Assembly (NCBI RefSeq): GCF_005771675.1
Contig: NZ_VAJM01000014.1
Location: 157,464 to 221,463 of the forward strand
Direction: 5' to 3'
Source: Hymenobacter jeollabukensis
GTDB lineage: Bacteria; Bacteroidota; Bacteroidia; Cytophagales; Hymenobacteraceae
Length of the DNA stretch: 64,000 bases
This document shows positions 32,457 to 41,005 of the stretch, one piece after another (position 1 is the stretch's first letter; each line of letters begins with the position of its first letter). The position numbers and the translations under genes are program-made. A model generated the notes under the pieces. That model searched no databases. It had not been told where the DNA came from and was given only the letters and a program-made list of their open reading frames with translations.

Positions 32457-34247
32457 TTACATGCGCTCCGGGGCCTGAATGCCGAGCAGCTTCAGGCTCT
32501 GGCGCAGGGTGGCGGCCACCTGGGCCGAGAGGGCCACGCGCAGGCCGCGCTTGGCCGCGTCGGGCTCGGGCAGCACCTTCACGTCGTTGTAGAAGCGGTT
32601 GTAGAGCTTGGCCAGGTCGTAGGCGTACTGCCCGATGACGGCCGGCGAGTAGGCCTTGGCGGCTTCGGTCACGGCCGTGGCGTAGCCGGCCAGGGCCTGC
32701 ACCAGGTCGCGCTCGGCCGGGTGCAGCTCGGCCACCTCGGCCGTAGCGCCGACTTCGATGCCCATTTCGGCCGCCTTGCGCAGCAGCTGCGAAATGCGGG
32801 CGTGGGTGTACTGAATGAAGGGGCCGGTGTCGCCGTCCAGCTTCACCGATTCCTCGGGGTTGAAGAGCATGCGCTTTTTCGGGTCCACCTTCAGCAGGTA
32901 GTACTTCAGCGCGCCCAGGCCCAGCTGGTGGTAGAGCTGGTCCAGCTCCGCCTCGCTCAGGCCCTCGGTTTTGCCCTTGGCCAGGGTGGCTTCCTTGGCC
33001 GCGTCCTTCACTTCCTCCACCAGCTCATCGGCGTCCACCACGGTGCCTTCGCGCGACTTCATCTTGCCCGAGGGCAGGTCCACCATGCCGTACGAGAGGT
33101 GGTAGATGGCGTCGGCGTAGGGCTTGCCCAGCTTTTTGAGCACGAGCTTGAGCACCTGCATGTGGTAGTTCTGCTCGTCGGCAATGACGTAGACCGAGGA
33201 ATCGTAGCCGAAATCCTGGTACTTCAGCTCGGCCGTGCCCAGGTCCTGGGTCATGTACACGGAGGTGCCGTCGGCGCGCAGCAGCAGCTTCTGGTCGAGG
33301 CCGTCGTCGGTCAGGTCCACCCACACCGAGCCGTCGTCCTTGCGGAAGAACACGCCCTTCTGCAGGCCCTCTTCCACCCGCTCCTTGCCCAGCAGGTAGG
33401 TTTCCGACTCGTAGTAGAACTTGTCGAAATCCACCCCGATGCGCTGGTAGGTGTCGTTGAAGCCCTCGTACACCCAGCCGTTCATCTGCCGCCACAGGCT
33501 TACTACCGCCTCGTCGCCGGCTTCCCACTGCTGCAGCATTTCCTGGGCGTGGCGCATCAGCGGAGCCTCGCGCTTGGCCACGTCGGTAGCCACGCCTTCG
33601 GCTTCCAGCTGCTTGATCTGCTCGCGGTAGTGCTTCTCAAACAGCACGTAGTACTTGCCGATCAGGTGGTCACCCTTGATGCCAGCCGAGGCGGGCGTTT
33701 CGCCGTGGCCGTACTCCTGGTAGGCCAGCATCGACTTGCAGATGTGGATGCCCCGGTCGTTCACCAGGTTGGCCTTGGTCACCTCGGCGCCGGTGGCTTT
33801 CAGGATTTCGGCCACCGAGTAACCCAGGAAGTTGTTGCGCAAGTGGCCCAGGTGCAGGGGCTTGTTGGTGTTGGGCGAGGAGTACTCCACCACCACGCGC
33901 TGCGGCCCGCCGGTCTTGACGGGCGCGGCTACGTCCTGGGCGCGCATCTCGCGCAGCAGCCGCAGCCACTCGGCGTCGGCAATTTCCAGGTTCAGGAAGC
34001 CCTTCACCACGTTGAAGCCGCTCACGCGCGGCTCGTTGGCCGTCAGCCACTCCCCCAGCGCCTGGCCGATCTGCTCGGGGCCTTTGCCCAGGGCTTTGGT
34101 CAGCGGGAAGGTGACGAGGGTAAAGGTGCCCGCGAAGTCCTTGCGGGTGGGCTGAATGGTCAGCTGCTCGGCCGGCATCAGGGCGCCGAATACTTGCTGA
34201 ATGGCCGCGCCTAGGGCGGTTTTGAGGTCTTGTTCGAGTTGTTGCAC
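32457..34247 (-). CDS. argS: Arginyl-tRNA synthetase
   Basis: This 596-residue class I synthetase charges tRNA-Arg. It has the N-terminal Add-1 domain, the HIGH-type signature SSPNTNKPLHLGHLRNNFLG, a KMSKS-like GKMKSREGTVV, and the C-terminal DALR-type anticodon-binding domain (YTHARISQLLRKA, then KLYNRFYNDV). All regions are complete. Translation starts at GTG 34247. It is followed by a hairpin and the LOG gene. The 440 bp upstream is a gene-free spacer. Confidence 0.96.
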   Translation of the reverse strand: MQQLEQDLKTALGAAIQQVFGALMPAEQLTIQPTRKDFAGTFTLVTFPLTKALGKGPEQIGQALGEWLTANEPRVSGFNVVKGFLNLEIADAEWLRLLREMRAQDVAAPVKTGGPQRVVVEYSSPNTNKPLHLGHLRNNFLGYSVAEILKATGAEVTKANLVNDRGIHICKSMLAYQEYGHGETPASAGIKGDHLIGKYYVLFEKHYREQIKQLEAEGVATDVAKREAPLMRHAQEMLQQWEAGDEAVVSLWRQMNGWVYEGFNDTYQRIGVDFDKFYYESETYLLGKERVEEGLQKGVFFRKDDGSVWVDLTDDGLDQKLLLRADGTSVYMTQDLGTAELKYQDFGYDSSVYVIADEQNYHMQVLKLVLKKLGKPYADAIYHLSYGMVDLPSGKMKSREGTVVDADELVEEVKDAAKEATLAKGKTEGLSEAELDQLYHQLGLGALKYYLLKVDPKKRMLFNPEESVKLDGDTGPFIQYTHARISQLLRKAAEMGIEVGATAEVAELHPAERDLVQALAGYATAVTEAAKAYSPAVIGQYAYDLAKLYNRFYNDVKVLPEPDAAKRGLRVALSAQVAATLRQSLKLLGIQAPERM

Positions 34248-34687
34248 AGGAAGGTGCTGATTTTAGAACGACGCGCCAGCCCGGGGCTGGCGTCGCTGAA
34301 ACACAATGGGTTTAGAAGACAACAAGCGGACTATGGCGTAAACCTCGCCCGCGGCAACACCCGTTGCTGCGGCGGCGGCAGGCTTACGCTACATTCGTCG
34401 CTCGTTGCGGCTCCGAAACGACCGCACCACCGGCATCAAAACGAAGAAAGGCAGCGGTTTCACGGCCGCAAAGCTAATCACGGATTAGCTACGCTGAACT
34501 TCGTTTCGCCGGATTCGACGGATTTTGTGACCCATCAGGCCGAGCGGGTGCTGTAGCCCACGCCAAAGGCCGGCGTAGCGCACAGCGCACTTCGCGTCTT
34601 GTTAAACGAATATCATCCGCGCGGTAATCGTGCAAACGGCAGCTACGACCCGCAAAGCGGGACTGCGCGTTCTGGCCGTTCCGCTTG
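34248..34687. other. Gene-free spacer with several hairpins
   Basis: These 440 bp between the argS start and the YbaY-like stop hold no convincing gene; short open frames lack coding character. Visible structure is a 9-bp perfect hairpin CGCCAGCCC-G-GGGCTGGCG (34274-34292) and, at the right end, a two-level hairpin with inner stem CCCGC-AAA-GCGGG (34649-34661) and outer arms GCAAACGGC (34632) and GCCGTTCCGCTTGC (34675-34688). The latter may terminate the YbaY-like gene. Confidence 0.5.
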
Positions 34688-35125
34688 CTATTCCGCCGTC
34701 CGCCGCAGCATCATCTGCACCCGCTTGGCGTTGCCGCGCGTGATGACCGGATATGCCGCCGCGTTGGCCAGCAGCCGCTGGCCCTCGGATTCAATGCTGG
34801 CCTGCACGGCGTAGGTATTCGTCGGGTCGATGCGCAGCGTGTCGTAGGCCAGGGCGAAGGTCAGCGGTACCGGCCGGCCCTGGGCGGCCACGGTGGTTTC
34901 GGCCACCACGGTGGCCGGGGCGCCCTGCTTCGAGACGTCCTGCAGCTGCACGCGCAGCACCGCGCCGGGCGGCAGGGCCAGCCGCTCGCGGTACGTCACG
35001 GTGCCGACAATGGAGTCCTGCACGGCGGCCACGGCGCGGGCGGCGGCGCTGGTGCGGGCGGTGGGCTTGGCGCAGGCGGCCAGCAGTACGGATAGCAACA
35101 CAGCAGGCAGAACGGTGGTTTTCAT
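34688..35125 (-). CDS. YbaY-family lipoprotein
   Basis: The 145-residue protein has a lipoprotein signal (VLLSVLLAAC, lipobox LAAC, Cys about 18) and a YbaY/YscW-type beta sandwich: VGTVTYRERLALPPGAVLRV, LQDVSKQGAPATVVAETTV, PLTFALAYD, and YAVQASIES. YbaY domains occur in envelope lipoproteins of unknown role and in secretion pilotins. It stands alone, 125 bp from the ureohydrolase gene, and is followed by a hairpin. A TACATTCG promoter-like element lies upstream. Confidence 0.82.
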   Translation of the reverse strand: MKTTVLPAVLLSVLLAACAKPTARTSAAARAVAAVQDSIVGTVTYRERLALPPGAVLRVQLQDVSKQGAPATVVAETTVAAQGRPVPLTFALAYDTLRIDPTNTYAVQASIESEGQRLLANAAAYPVITRGNAKRVQMMLRRTAE

Positions 35126-35250
35126 AGCAACAGCGGCAAAACCGGGCTCAAACGTGACTGATACTCACGAATGTAGCCGATTTCGCCGCTGTTGCACTAT
35201 TTAAACCGCCGATTATTCTTTTTCAGTGAAGCAGCCTCCGCCTGCGCGGG

Positions 35251-36225
35251 TCAGCGGCCGGTCACGGTGTCGAGCCGCAGCCGCTCCTGAATGGCGTCGG
35301 TGGCCACTTCCAGGATGTCGAAGGCGTTCGAGGCCATGGTGTTTTCCGAGTCGAGCGTGGGGTTGATTTCCACCATTTCGAAGCACACCACCCGGTCGTT
35401 TTCGAGCAGGTAGCGGCACAGGCTCATGGCTTCGCCCACGTCGAGGCCCAGCTCCACGGGCGTGCCGGTGCCCTTGCTGAAGCGCGAATCGAGCGAGTCG
35501 ACGTCGAACGAGATGTACACCAGGTCGCAGAAGCGCAGCTGCTCGTAAATCTCGCGGGCCACCTGCCGGGCGCCCTTGGCCCGGAACTCGTCGAGCTTGA
35601 AGTTACGGATGTGCTGCTGCTCGATGATGGCGTCTTCCTCCGGCTCGGTGTCGCGCACGACCACGTAGACGAGGTGCTCGGGGGTTATTTTGGCGCCCTC
35701 TTCGCCCAGATTCTTGATTTTGCGCCAGAAAAACTCGGTTTCCGGCTCCACCTGGTTGTGCTGCAGCTCGCGGTGGTCGGCGCCCAGGGCCATGGCCAGC
35801 GGCATGCCGTGCACGTTGCCCGAGGGCGTGGTGTAGGGCGAGTGAATGTCGGCGTGGGCATCGATCCAGACCACGCCGAGCGTCTTGTGCGGGTAGGCGG
35901 CCTTGATGCCCGCGATGGTGCCCGCGGCGTTGCTGTGGTCGCCGGCCAGCACCAGCGGAAACTCCCCGAAGCGCAGCGTCTGCTCCACCGTGCTGCTGAT
36001 GCCCTTCAGCACGTTGTAGATGCTGTCGATGTGCTTGGCGTAGGGGAAGTGGTTTTTGTCGAACAGCACCTGGTTTTGGTCGGGCACTGCCACGGAGTTG
36101 AAGCGGCGGAAGTAGTCGGAGCCTTTGTTGAGGCAGGCCACTTTGAGGGCGTCGATGCCGAGGCTGGCGCCGCGGGTGCCCGCGCCGAGTTCGGACCGAA
36201 CTTCGATCAGTTTGATGCGTCGCAT
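35251..36225 (-). CDS. Arginase/agmatinase-family ureohydrolase
   Basis: The 324-residue protein has the binuclear manganese site motifs of ureohydrolases: LAGDHSNAAG, WIDAHADIHSP and ISFDVDSLDSRF, with GTGTPVELGL after them. These hydrolyse arginine, agmatine or formimidoylglutamate and release urea or formamide. The ligands are intact. The divergent neighbour is arginine decarboxylase, whose product is agmatine, so an agmatinase or arginase role in polyamine supply is plausible; sequence alone does not decide. The 294-bp spacer holds a heptamer palindrome next to the decarboxylase start. Confidence 0.9.
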   Translation of the reverse strand: MRRIKLIEVRSELGAGTRGASLGIDALKVACLNKGSDYFRRFNSVAVPDQNQVLFDKNHFPYAKHIDSIYNVLKGISSTVEQTLRFGEFPLVLAGDHSNAAGTIAGIKAAYPHKTLGVVWIDAHADIHSPYTTPSGNVHGMPLAMALGADHRELQHNQVEPETEFFWRKIKNLGEEGAKITPEHLVYVVVRDTEPEEDAIIEQQHIRNFKLDEFRAKGARQVAREIYEQLRFCDLVYISFDVDSLDSRFSKGTGTPVELGLDVGEAMSLCRYLLENDRVVCFEMVEINPTLDSENTMASNAFDILEVATDAIQERLRLDTVTGR

Positions 36226-36306
36226 ACAGTCTTACATGGGCAGAAGGGTTAGAAGGTGTTGTTTGCCGATTGGTGGGTGGGAACGGACACTCAACCAGGC
36301 TCGGAG

Positions 36307-36325
36307 CGAGCGGACCCTCCGCTCG
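36307..36325. repeat. Small hairpin CGAGCGGA-CCC-TCCGCTCG
   Basis: A perfect 8-bp stem with a 3-nt loop lies in the spacer between the divergent ureohydrolase and arginine decarboxylase genes. Role unknown. Confidence 0.5.
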
Positions 36326-36371
36326 GGTATTCTCCGACGTACAATCAACAACCAAAACACCCCCGAGAGGG

Positions 36372-36379
36372 TATCTTTG
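36372..36379 (+). promoter_or_regulatory. Candidate -7 element for arginine decarboxylase
   Basis: TATCTTTG is a full match to the Bacteroidota -7 consensus TAnnTTTG. It is about 140 bp before the speA start, so the transcript would carry the heptamer palindrome in its leader. No clear -33 element was seen. Confidence 0.45.
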
Positions 36380-36403
36380 CGGACCCCAAGTTCGGGGTTT
36401 TAG

Positions 36404-36519
36404 CGCGTAGTGCCTAGTGCATGGTGCTTAGGGTTTGGGCCCTAATACCTTATCTGGCATTACCCACTTCACGTCCTTCCTAAACCAAGCACTGGGCACT
36501 AAGCACCAAGCACTAACGC
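36404..36519. repeat. Palindrome of AGTGCNT-type heptamers before speA
   Basis: The left arm (from 36404) is AGTGCCT-AGTGCAT-GGTGCTT-AG; the right arm (36482-36519) is its imperfect complement with units such as AGCACTG and GGCACTA. The right arm ends exactly at the base before the speA ATG, so the leader RNA could fold over the start site. Confidence 0.75.
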
Positions 36520-37920
36520 ATGGACACGTACCACGACCTGATCAGCCAGACCTTCGATTTTCCTTCCCAGGAGTTTACCGTGGAGGGCAACGAGCTGTAT
36601 TTCCACGGCTTTCCGCTGATGCCGCTCATCGAGAAGCACGGCACGCCGCTGCGCCTCACCTACCTGCCCAAAATCAGCTCTCAGATTCAGCGGGCCAAGC
36701 AGTGGTTCAGCCAGGGCATCGAAAAGCTGAACTACCAGGGCTCGTACACCTACTGCTACTGCACCAAGGCCTCGCACTTCGCCTTCGTGGTGGAGGAAGC
36801 GCTGAAAAACGACATCCACATCGAGACGTCGTCGGGCTACGACATGCACATCATCCGGGCTTTGCACGCCAAGGGCAAGATTCAGAAGGACACCTACATC
36901 ATTGCCAACGGCTTCAAGCGGGAGCGGTACAAGCGCTACCTGACCGAGTTCATGAACGACGGCTTCGTGAACTGCATGCCGATTCTCGACAACCTCAACG
37001 AAATCGACTACTATAAGGAGCACGTGCGCGAGGACGTGCGCGCCAACCTGGGCATCCGCCTGGCCTCCGACGAAGAGCCGCGCTTCCAGTTCTACACCTC
37101 GCGCCTGGGCGTGCGCTACGCCGACGCCATTCCGCTCTACGAGGAGAAGATCAAGGAGGACCCGCGCTTCGAGCTGACGATGCTCCACTACTTCATCAAC
37201 ACGGGCATCAAGGACACCAGCTACTACTGGTCGGAGCTGCGCCGCTTCGTGCACAAGTACTGCGAGCTGCGCAAGGTGTGCCCCACCCTGCACACCATCG
37301 ACATCGGCGGCGGCCTGCCCATCCAGACCAGCATCCAGCCCGAGTACGACTACCCGTACATGATTGAGGAAGTGCTGCGCACGATTCAGCGCATCTGCCG
37401 CGAAGAGGGCGTGCCCGAGCCGCACATCTTCACCGAGTTTGGCATTTTCACGGTGGGCGAATCGGGGGCGCACGTCTACAGCATCCTCGACGAGAAGCTG
37501 CAGAACGACAAGGAGCTGTGGTACATGATTGACGGCTCCTTCATCACCAACCTGCCCGACACCTGGGCCCTGAACCAGCGCTTCATCATGCTGGCCCTCA
37601 ACGGCTGGGAACGGAGCTACAAGAAGATTCAGCTCGGCGGCATGACCTGCGACTCGCAGGACTACTACAACGCCGAGAAGCACATCTACCAGGTGTTCCT
37701 GCCCGAGCAAAGCCCCCAGAAACCGCTGTACGTGGGCTTTTTCCACACCGGCGCCTACCAGGAGCAGCTTTCCGGCTACGGCGGCATCAAGCACTGCCTG
37801 ATTCCGGCACCCAAGCACATCATCATCGACCGCGAGGAAGACGGCTCGGTGCGCGACTGGGAATTTGCCCCGGAGCAGGACCCCGAGTCGATGATGCGCA
37901 TTCTGGGCTACACGGAGTAA
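36520..37920 (+). CDS. speA: Arginine decarboxylase (PLP-dependent, fold III)
   Basis: The 466-residue enzyme belongs to the alanine-racemase-fold decarboxylases. YCYCTKASHFAFVV contains the PLP-binding lysine, TIDIGGGLPIQTS is the phosphate-binding Gly loop, and EFGIFTVGESGAH and YNAEKHIYQVFLPEQ follow. It is shorter than E. coli SpeA but matches the compact Bacteroidota type. It makes agmatine from arginine for polyamine synthesis. The divergent ureohydrolase gene supports this role. The ATG at 36520 directly follows a heptamer palindrome. Confidence 0.92.
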   Translation: MDTYHDLISQTFDFPSQEFTVEGNELYFHGFPLMPLIEKHGTPLRLTYLPKISSQIQRAKQWFSQGIEKLNYQGSYTYCYCTKASHFAFVVEEALKNDIHIETSSGYDMHIIRALHAKGKIQKDTYIIANGFKRERYKRYLTEFMNDGFVNCMPILDNLNEIDYYKEHVREDVRANLGIRLASDEEPRFQFYTSRLGVRYADAIPLYEEKIKEDPRFELTMLHYFINTGIKDTSYYWSELRRFVHKYCELRKVCPTLHTIDIGGGLPIQTSIQPEYDYPYMIEEVLRTIQRICREEGVPEPHIFTEFGIFTVGESGAHVYSILDEKLQNDKELWYMIDGSFITNLPDTWALNQRFIMLALNGWERSYKKIQLGGMTCDSQDYYNAEKHIYQVFLPEQSPQKPLYVGFFHTGAYQEQLSGYGGIKHCLIPAPKHIIIDREEDGSVRDWEFAPEQDPESMMRILGYTE

Positions 37921-37942
37921 GCTGGTTTGCCTGACAAACCTT

Positions 37943-38053
37943 GAACGTCATGTCGAGCTTGCCGAGACATCTCGCGTGCTGACGGCAGGTAAGTAACCTC
38001 AACGAGGGAGTTACTATCCGGCTAAACACGCGAGATGTCTCGGCTGCGCTCTG
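37943..38053. repeat. Dispersed GTCAT-type palindrome, copy 4
   Basis: GAACGTCATGTCGAGC at the left end (37943) pairs with the right end GAATGACGTTC (to 38053); the arms run about 36 bp with a few mismatches, the inner part CGAGACATCTCGCGTG/CACGCGAGATGTCTCG being perfect. It lies downstream of speA. Confidence 0.8.
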
Positions 38054-38194
38054 AATGACGTTCTGCTTTCCGGCACTAGCCCACAAGCCCCGCTATATCT
38101 GATTGTTGCCGTGAAATTTGCCCACTTGGTTGGACCATAGCCGGACGAAGTCGTAAGTTTGTAAAGCTCACATTCAACTAGCATCTCCCCCACC

Positions 38195-38341
38195 ATGAAA
38201 AAAGCTGTACTTCTGCTGACGGCCGCCGCTTCGCTGGCCCTGGGCGCCTGCAACAAGACCACTTGCCCGGCCTACTCGAAAGCCGACAACAAAACGGCTG
38301 AGCCGGTAGCTTCGGCTGAGGCCCCGCAGGCTCGTCAGTAA
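38195..38341 (+). CDS. Tiny lipoprotein with CPAY motif, paralog 1
   Basis: The 48-residue product starts MKKAVLLLTAAASLALGAC, a clean lipoprotein signal with lipobox LGAC. The mature peptide is only about 30 residues: CNKTTCPAYSKADNK followed by a Glu/Ala/Pro tail. A second Cys six residues into the mature part is followed by Pro-Ala-Tyr. A second gene of the same design lies 220 bp downstream (38565). A strong terminator follows its stop. Function unknown; the group may be a structural outer-membrane mini-lipoprotein. Confidence 0.85.
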   Translation: MKKAVLLLTAAASLALGACNKTTCPAYSKADNKTAEPVASAEAPQARQ

Positions 38342-38360
38342 CCCATACCGGCTTTGCCGC

Positions 38361-38404
38361 AAGCCCGCCGGGCGCCTCGCAAGGGGCGCCCGGCGGGCTT
38401 TTTT
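38361..38404 (+). terminator. Intrinsic terminator after mini-lipoprotein 1
   Basis: A 16-bp perfect stem AAGCCCGCCGGGCGCC/GGCGCCCGGCGGGCTT with an 8-nt loop is followed by TTTT. It begins 20 bp after the stop codon. Confidence 0.92.
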
Positions 38405-38564
38405 CAGGGCCACGTAGTACCGCTTCAGCTGGGAAGTCAATTTGATTATCCAATAATTACAAATAAAAAAATTACAAGAGCGACGCAGAATAAAAAACAA
38501 CCCTACCCCGTTCTAATGAGGCAATTGCACGCACCGTTCCGCTTACCCTCATTTGAACTTTTGC

Positions 38565-38717
38565 ATGAAAAAGCTTGCACCTCTGGCCTTCGTAGCGCTG
38601 GTTGCCGGGCTTGGCTCCTGCCAGACCAAGTGCCCCGCCTACACCCAAAAGGCCCCGAACCGGCACGCCGAAGCCGTGACGGCCAGCGCGGCCCAGCCCG
38701 CCGCCGAACGGCAGTAG
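38565..38717 (+). CDS. Tiny lipoprotein with CPAY motif, paralog 2
   Basis: The 50-residue product starts MKKLAPLAFVALVAGLGSC, a lipoprotein signal with lipobox LGSC. The mature part begins CQTKCPAYTQKAPNRH and ends in an Ala/Glu-rich tail. It shares the lipidation Cys, the second Cys and the Pro-Ala-Tyr that follows it with the gene at 38195. The upstream 160 bp are AT-rich and could hold its own promoter. A terminator-like stem follows. Confidence 0.85.
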   Translation: MKKLAPLAFVALVAGLGSCQTKCPAYTQKAPNRHAEAVTASAAQPAAERQ

Positions 38718-38752
38718 AAATCACCTTTAAGGTTGCGTTAGGGGCGCAGCCT

Positions 38753-38812
38753 TGGCGTCCCGGCAGGCAGCACTTCGCTACGGAAGCTGCCCGGCCGGGA
38801 CGCCACCTTTTG
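38753..38812 (+). terminator. Hairpin after mini-lipoprotein 2
   Basis: TGGCGTCCCGGC (38753-38764) pairs perfectly with GCCGGGACGCCA (38794-38805), an inner GGCAGC/GCTGCC stem extends it, and CCTTTT follows. Likely terminator. Confidence 0.65.
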
Positions 38813-38850
38813 GGGGTAATCGGTAGCGAAAATTTGGTAATTGACCGATG

Positions 38851-39384
38851 CTACGCGGCCGGCCCGGCGGCCAGAATCAGGTCGGCGGCGGTGGCCAGAT
38901 TGGTGGTGCGCGGCTCGTAGGCCAGCAGTTCCTCGTGGCCGACCAGGATGGCGCGCACGCCCACGCGGTGGGCCGCTTCCAGGTCGCGGGCCCGGTCGCC
39001 GACCAGCCAGCAGCGGGCGGGGTCGAGGTGGAAGCGGGCCATGGCCTTTTCCAGCATCAATGAACCGGGCTTGCGCGACAACGACTCTGACACCGAGGGG
39101 TGGCCGGGGGCGAAGTAAAAGGCATCAATCAGCCCGCCGCAGGCATCCTGCAGCTTTTGGTGGCAGGCGTTCATGTCGGCGCGCGTGTAGAGGCCCCGGG
39201 CAATGCCGGCCTGGTTGGTGACGACGATGAGGCGGTAGCCGGCCGCGTGCAGGCGCCGCAGGGCGGCGGGCACTTCGGGCAGCACTTCAAATTCATCCAG
39301 GCGCCACACGTAGTGGCCGATTTCGGCGTTGAGCACACCGTCGCGGTCGAGGAACACGGCCTTGGCCGCGGCTGGGGTTGTCAT
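38851..39384 (-). CDS. HAD phosphatase, GmhB-like (heptose-1,7-bisphosphate 7-phosphatase)
   Basis: The 177-residue HAD-IIIA protein has the nucleophile motif AVFLDRDGVLN, motif II LIVVTNQAGIARG, a zinc-loop region that keeps only part of the usual Cys/His set (APGHPS), motif III RKPGSLMLEKA, and motif IV WLVGDRARDLEAA. This pattern matches GmhB, which removes the C7 phosphate in ADP-heptose synthesis for LPS, or the histidinol-phosphatase relatives. The missing zinc-loop cysteines make the exact substrate uncertain. ATG 39384 was chosen over 19 extra upstream codons. Confidence 0.85.
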   Translation of the reverse strand: MTTPAAAKAVFLDRDGVLNAEIGHYVWRLDEFEVLPEVPAALRRLHAAGYRLIVVTNQAGIARGLYTRADMNACHQKLQDACGGLIDAFYFAPGHPSVSESLSRKPGSLMLEKAMARFHLDPARCWLVGDRARDLEAAHRVGVRAILVGHEELLAYEPRTTNLATAADLILAAGPAA

Positions 39385-39579
39385 GGGGCAAAAATAGCCG
39401 CGCGGCGGCAGTACCGGGCGAAACCATGCTCCGGGCAGCACCGGGCGGGGCTACTGCTGGCTCCGTCAGGCAGCGGCAATGCCCTCTGTTACAGCCGGCT
39501 CTGCCGGCGCCTTCCGTTATCTGCTTCGCCGCTGACGCACATCAGCCGCTAGGGTGCCGCTTTACCGCCGGCCATGGGT

Positions 39580-39587
39580 TATTTTTG
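39580..39587 (+). promoter_or_regulatory. Candidate -7 element of the hemG gene
   Basis: TATTTTTG fully matches TAnnTTTG and lies 26 bp before ATG 39614. No clear -33 element. Confidence 0.45.
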
Positions 39588-39613
39588 CGGTTTCGGGCAG
39601 ATTTCGCACTAGC

Positions 39614-40945
39614 ATGAACATAGCAGTTATCGGCGGGGGCATTACGGGACTGGTCACGGCCTGGCACCTGCAGCAGCGCGGGGCCACGGCGCACGTGTAC
39701 GAGGCGGGCGAAGCCGGCGGCAACATGCGCAGCCGCCACCTGCCCGGCGGCTACGTGGTGGAGCTGGGCCCCAACTCCCTGCAGCTCAGCCCCGAGCTGG
39801 AGGCCCTGATCAAGGACTTGGGCCTGGAAAGCCAGATTCAGGAGCCCGCCGCCGTGAGCAGCCGCCGCTACGTGGTGCGCGACGGACGGGTGCGTGAGCT
39901 GCCCGCCAAGCCCCAGCAACTGCTGTTCAGCAGCTTCTTTTCGCTCGGCGCCAAGCTCAGCGTGCTACGCGAGCTGCGCCGCCCGGCCCAGCCCGCCGAT
40001 CCGCAGGAAACCATTACCCACTTTTTCCAGCGCCGCTTCGGCCAGGAAATCGTCGACTACGCCGTCAATCCGTTCGTTTCGGGCATCTACGCCGGCGACC
40101 CGGCCCGGCTGCTGGTGCACAAGACGTTTCCGCAGCTGCCGGCCCTGGAGCAGGCGCACGGCTCGGTGCTGCGCGGCTTTGCCAAGACGATGAAGGGCGC
40201 GGCCCGGCGGCGCATCATTTCCTTGCGCGGCGGCCTGCAGGCCTTCCCCGACGCGCTGGTGAAGCAATTGCGCCACGTGCACGCCCACACCCGCGTGGAG
40301 GCCCTGCTGCCCCAGCCCGACGGCCGCTACCGCTTGCGCCTCGCGGGCCAGCCCGCCCTGGCCGAAATCTTCGATGCGGTAGTGCTGGCCCTGCCCGCCT
40401 ACGCCGCCGCCCCGCTGCTGGCCCCCCTCGACGCCGACGCGGGCGCGGCGCTGGCGGCCGTGCACTACCCGCCCATGACGGCCGTGCACACCGCCTACGA
40501 CCGCGCCGCCGTGCAGCACCCGCTCAACGGCTTCGGGGCGCTGAGCCCGAAAACCGAGCAGCCGGTGGCCGCGGGCACCTTGTGGAGCAGCTCGCTGTTT
40601 CCGGATCGGGCGCCGGCCGGGCAGGTGCTGCTCACCTCCTTCGTGGGCGGGGCGCAGTACGAGGCCCTGGCCCAGCTGCCCGACGAGCCGCTGCTGGCGG
40701 CCGTGCGCGCCGAGCAGGAGCGGCTGTACGGGCTGCAACCGGGGGCGCCGGCGCGGCTGCAGCACATTTTTCGCTGGCCCCGAAGCATCCCTCAGTTCGA
40801 TTCGGGCATCTTACCGGCACACGCGGCGGCCGACCGGCTGGAAGCCCGCGGCATCTGGACGGTAGCCAACTGGCGCGCCGGCGTGGGCATCCCCGACTGC
40901 CTGCGCCGGGCCGAGCAGGTGGCCAACGCCCTGACGGCCGTTTAG
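39614..40945 (+). CDS. hemG: Protoporphyrinogen oxidase (HemY type)
   Basis: The 443-residue FAD enzyme oxidises protoporphyrinogen IX to protoporphyrin IX in heme synthesis. It shows the dinucleotide-binding MNIAVIGGGITGLVTAWHLQ, VYEAGEAGGNMRS, VELGPNSLQLS, the family's YAVNPFVSGIYAGDPARL, and a C-terminal WTVANWRAGVGIPDCLRR that closes the FAD site. ATG 39614 starts the Rossmann motif. Heme made here also feeds the heme oxygenase of the phytochrome operon, though the genes are 16 kb apart. Confidence 0.93.
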   Translation: MNIAVIGGGITGLVTAWHLQQRGATAHVYEAGEAGGNMRSRHLPGGYVVELGPNSLQLSPELEALIKDLGLESQIQEPAAVSSRRYVVRDGRVRELPAKPQQLLFSSFFSLGAKLSVLRELRRPAQPADPQETITHFFQRRFGQEIVDYAVNPFVSGIYAGDPARLLVHKTFPQLPALEQAHGSVLRGFAKTMKGAARRRIISLRGGLQAFPDALVKQLRHVHAHTRVEALLPQPDGRYRLRLAGQPALAEIFDAVVLALPAYAAAPLLAPLDADAGAALAAVHYPPMTAVHTAYDRAAVQHPLNGFGALSPKTEQPVAAGTLWSSSLFPDRAPAGQVLLTSFVGGAQYEALAQLPDEPLLAAVRAEQERLYGLQPGAPARLQHIFRWPRSIPQFDSGILPAHAAADRLEARGIWTVANWRAGVGIPDCLRRAEQVANALTAV

Positions 40946-41005
40946 CGCCGGTTTCGGCCGCCCGAAATCTTTTTTCTCCGCCGTGCCCCCGGCCCGGCGG
41001 CTTAC

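Noticed and set aside
34230..34556. Small plus-strand frame in the spacer before argS
   Set aside because: No coding-like third-position bias, no motif, and it overlaps hairpin sequence.
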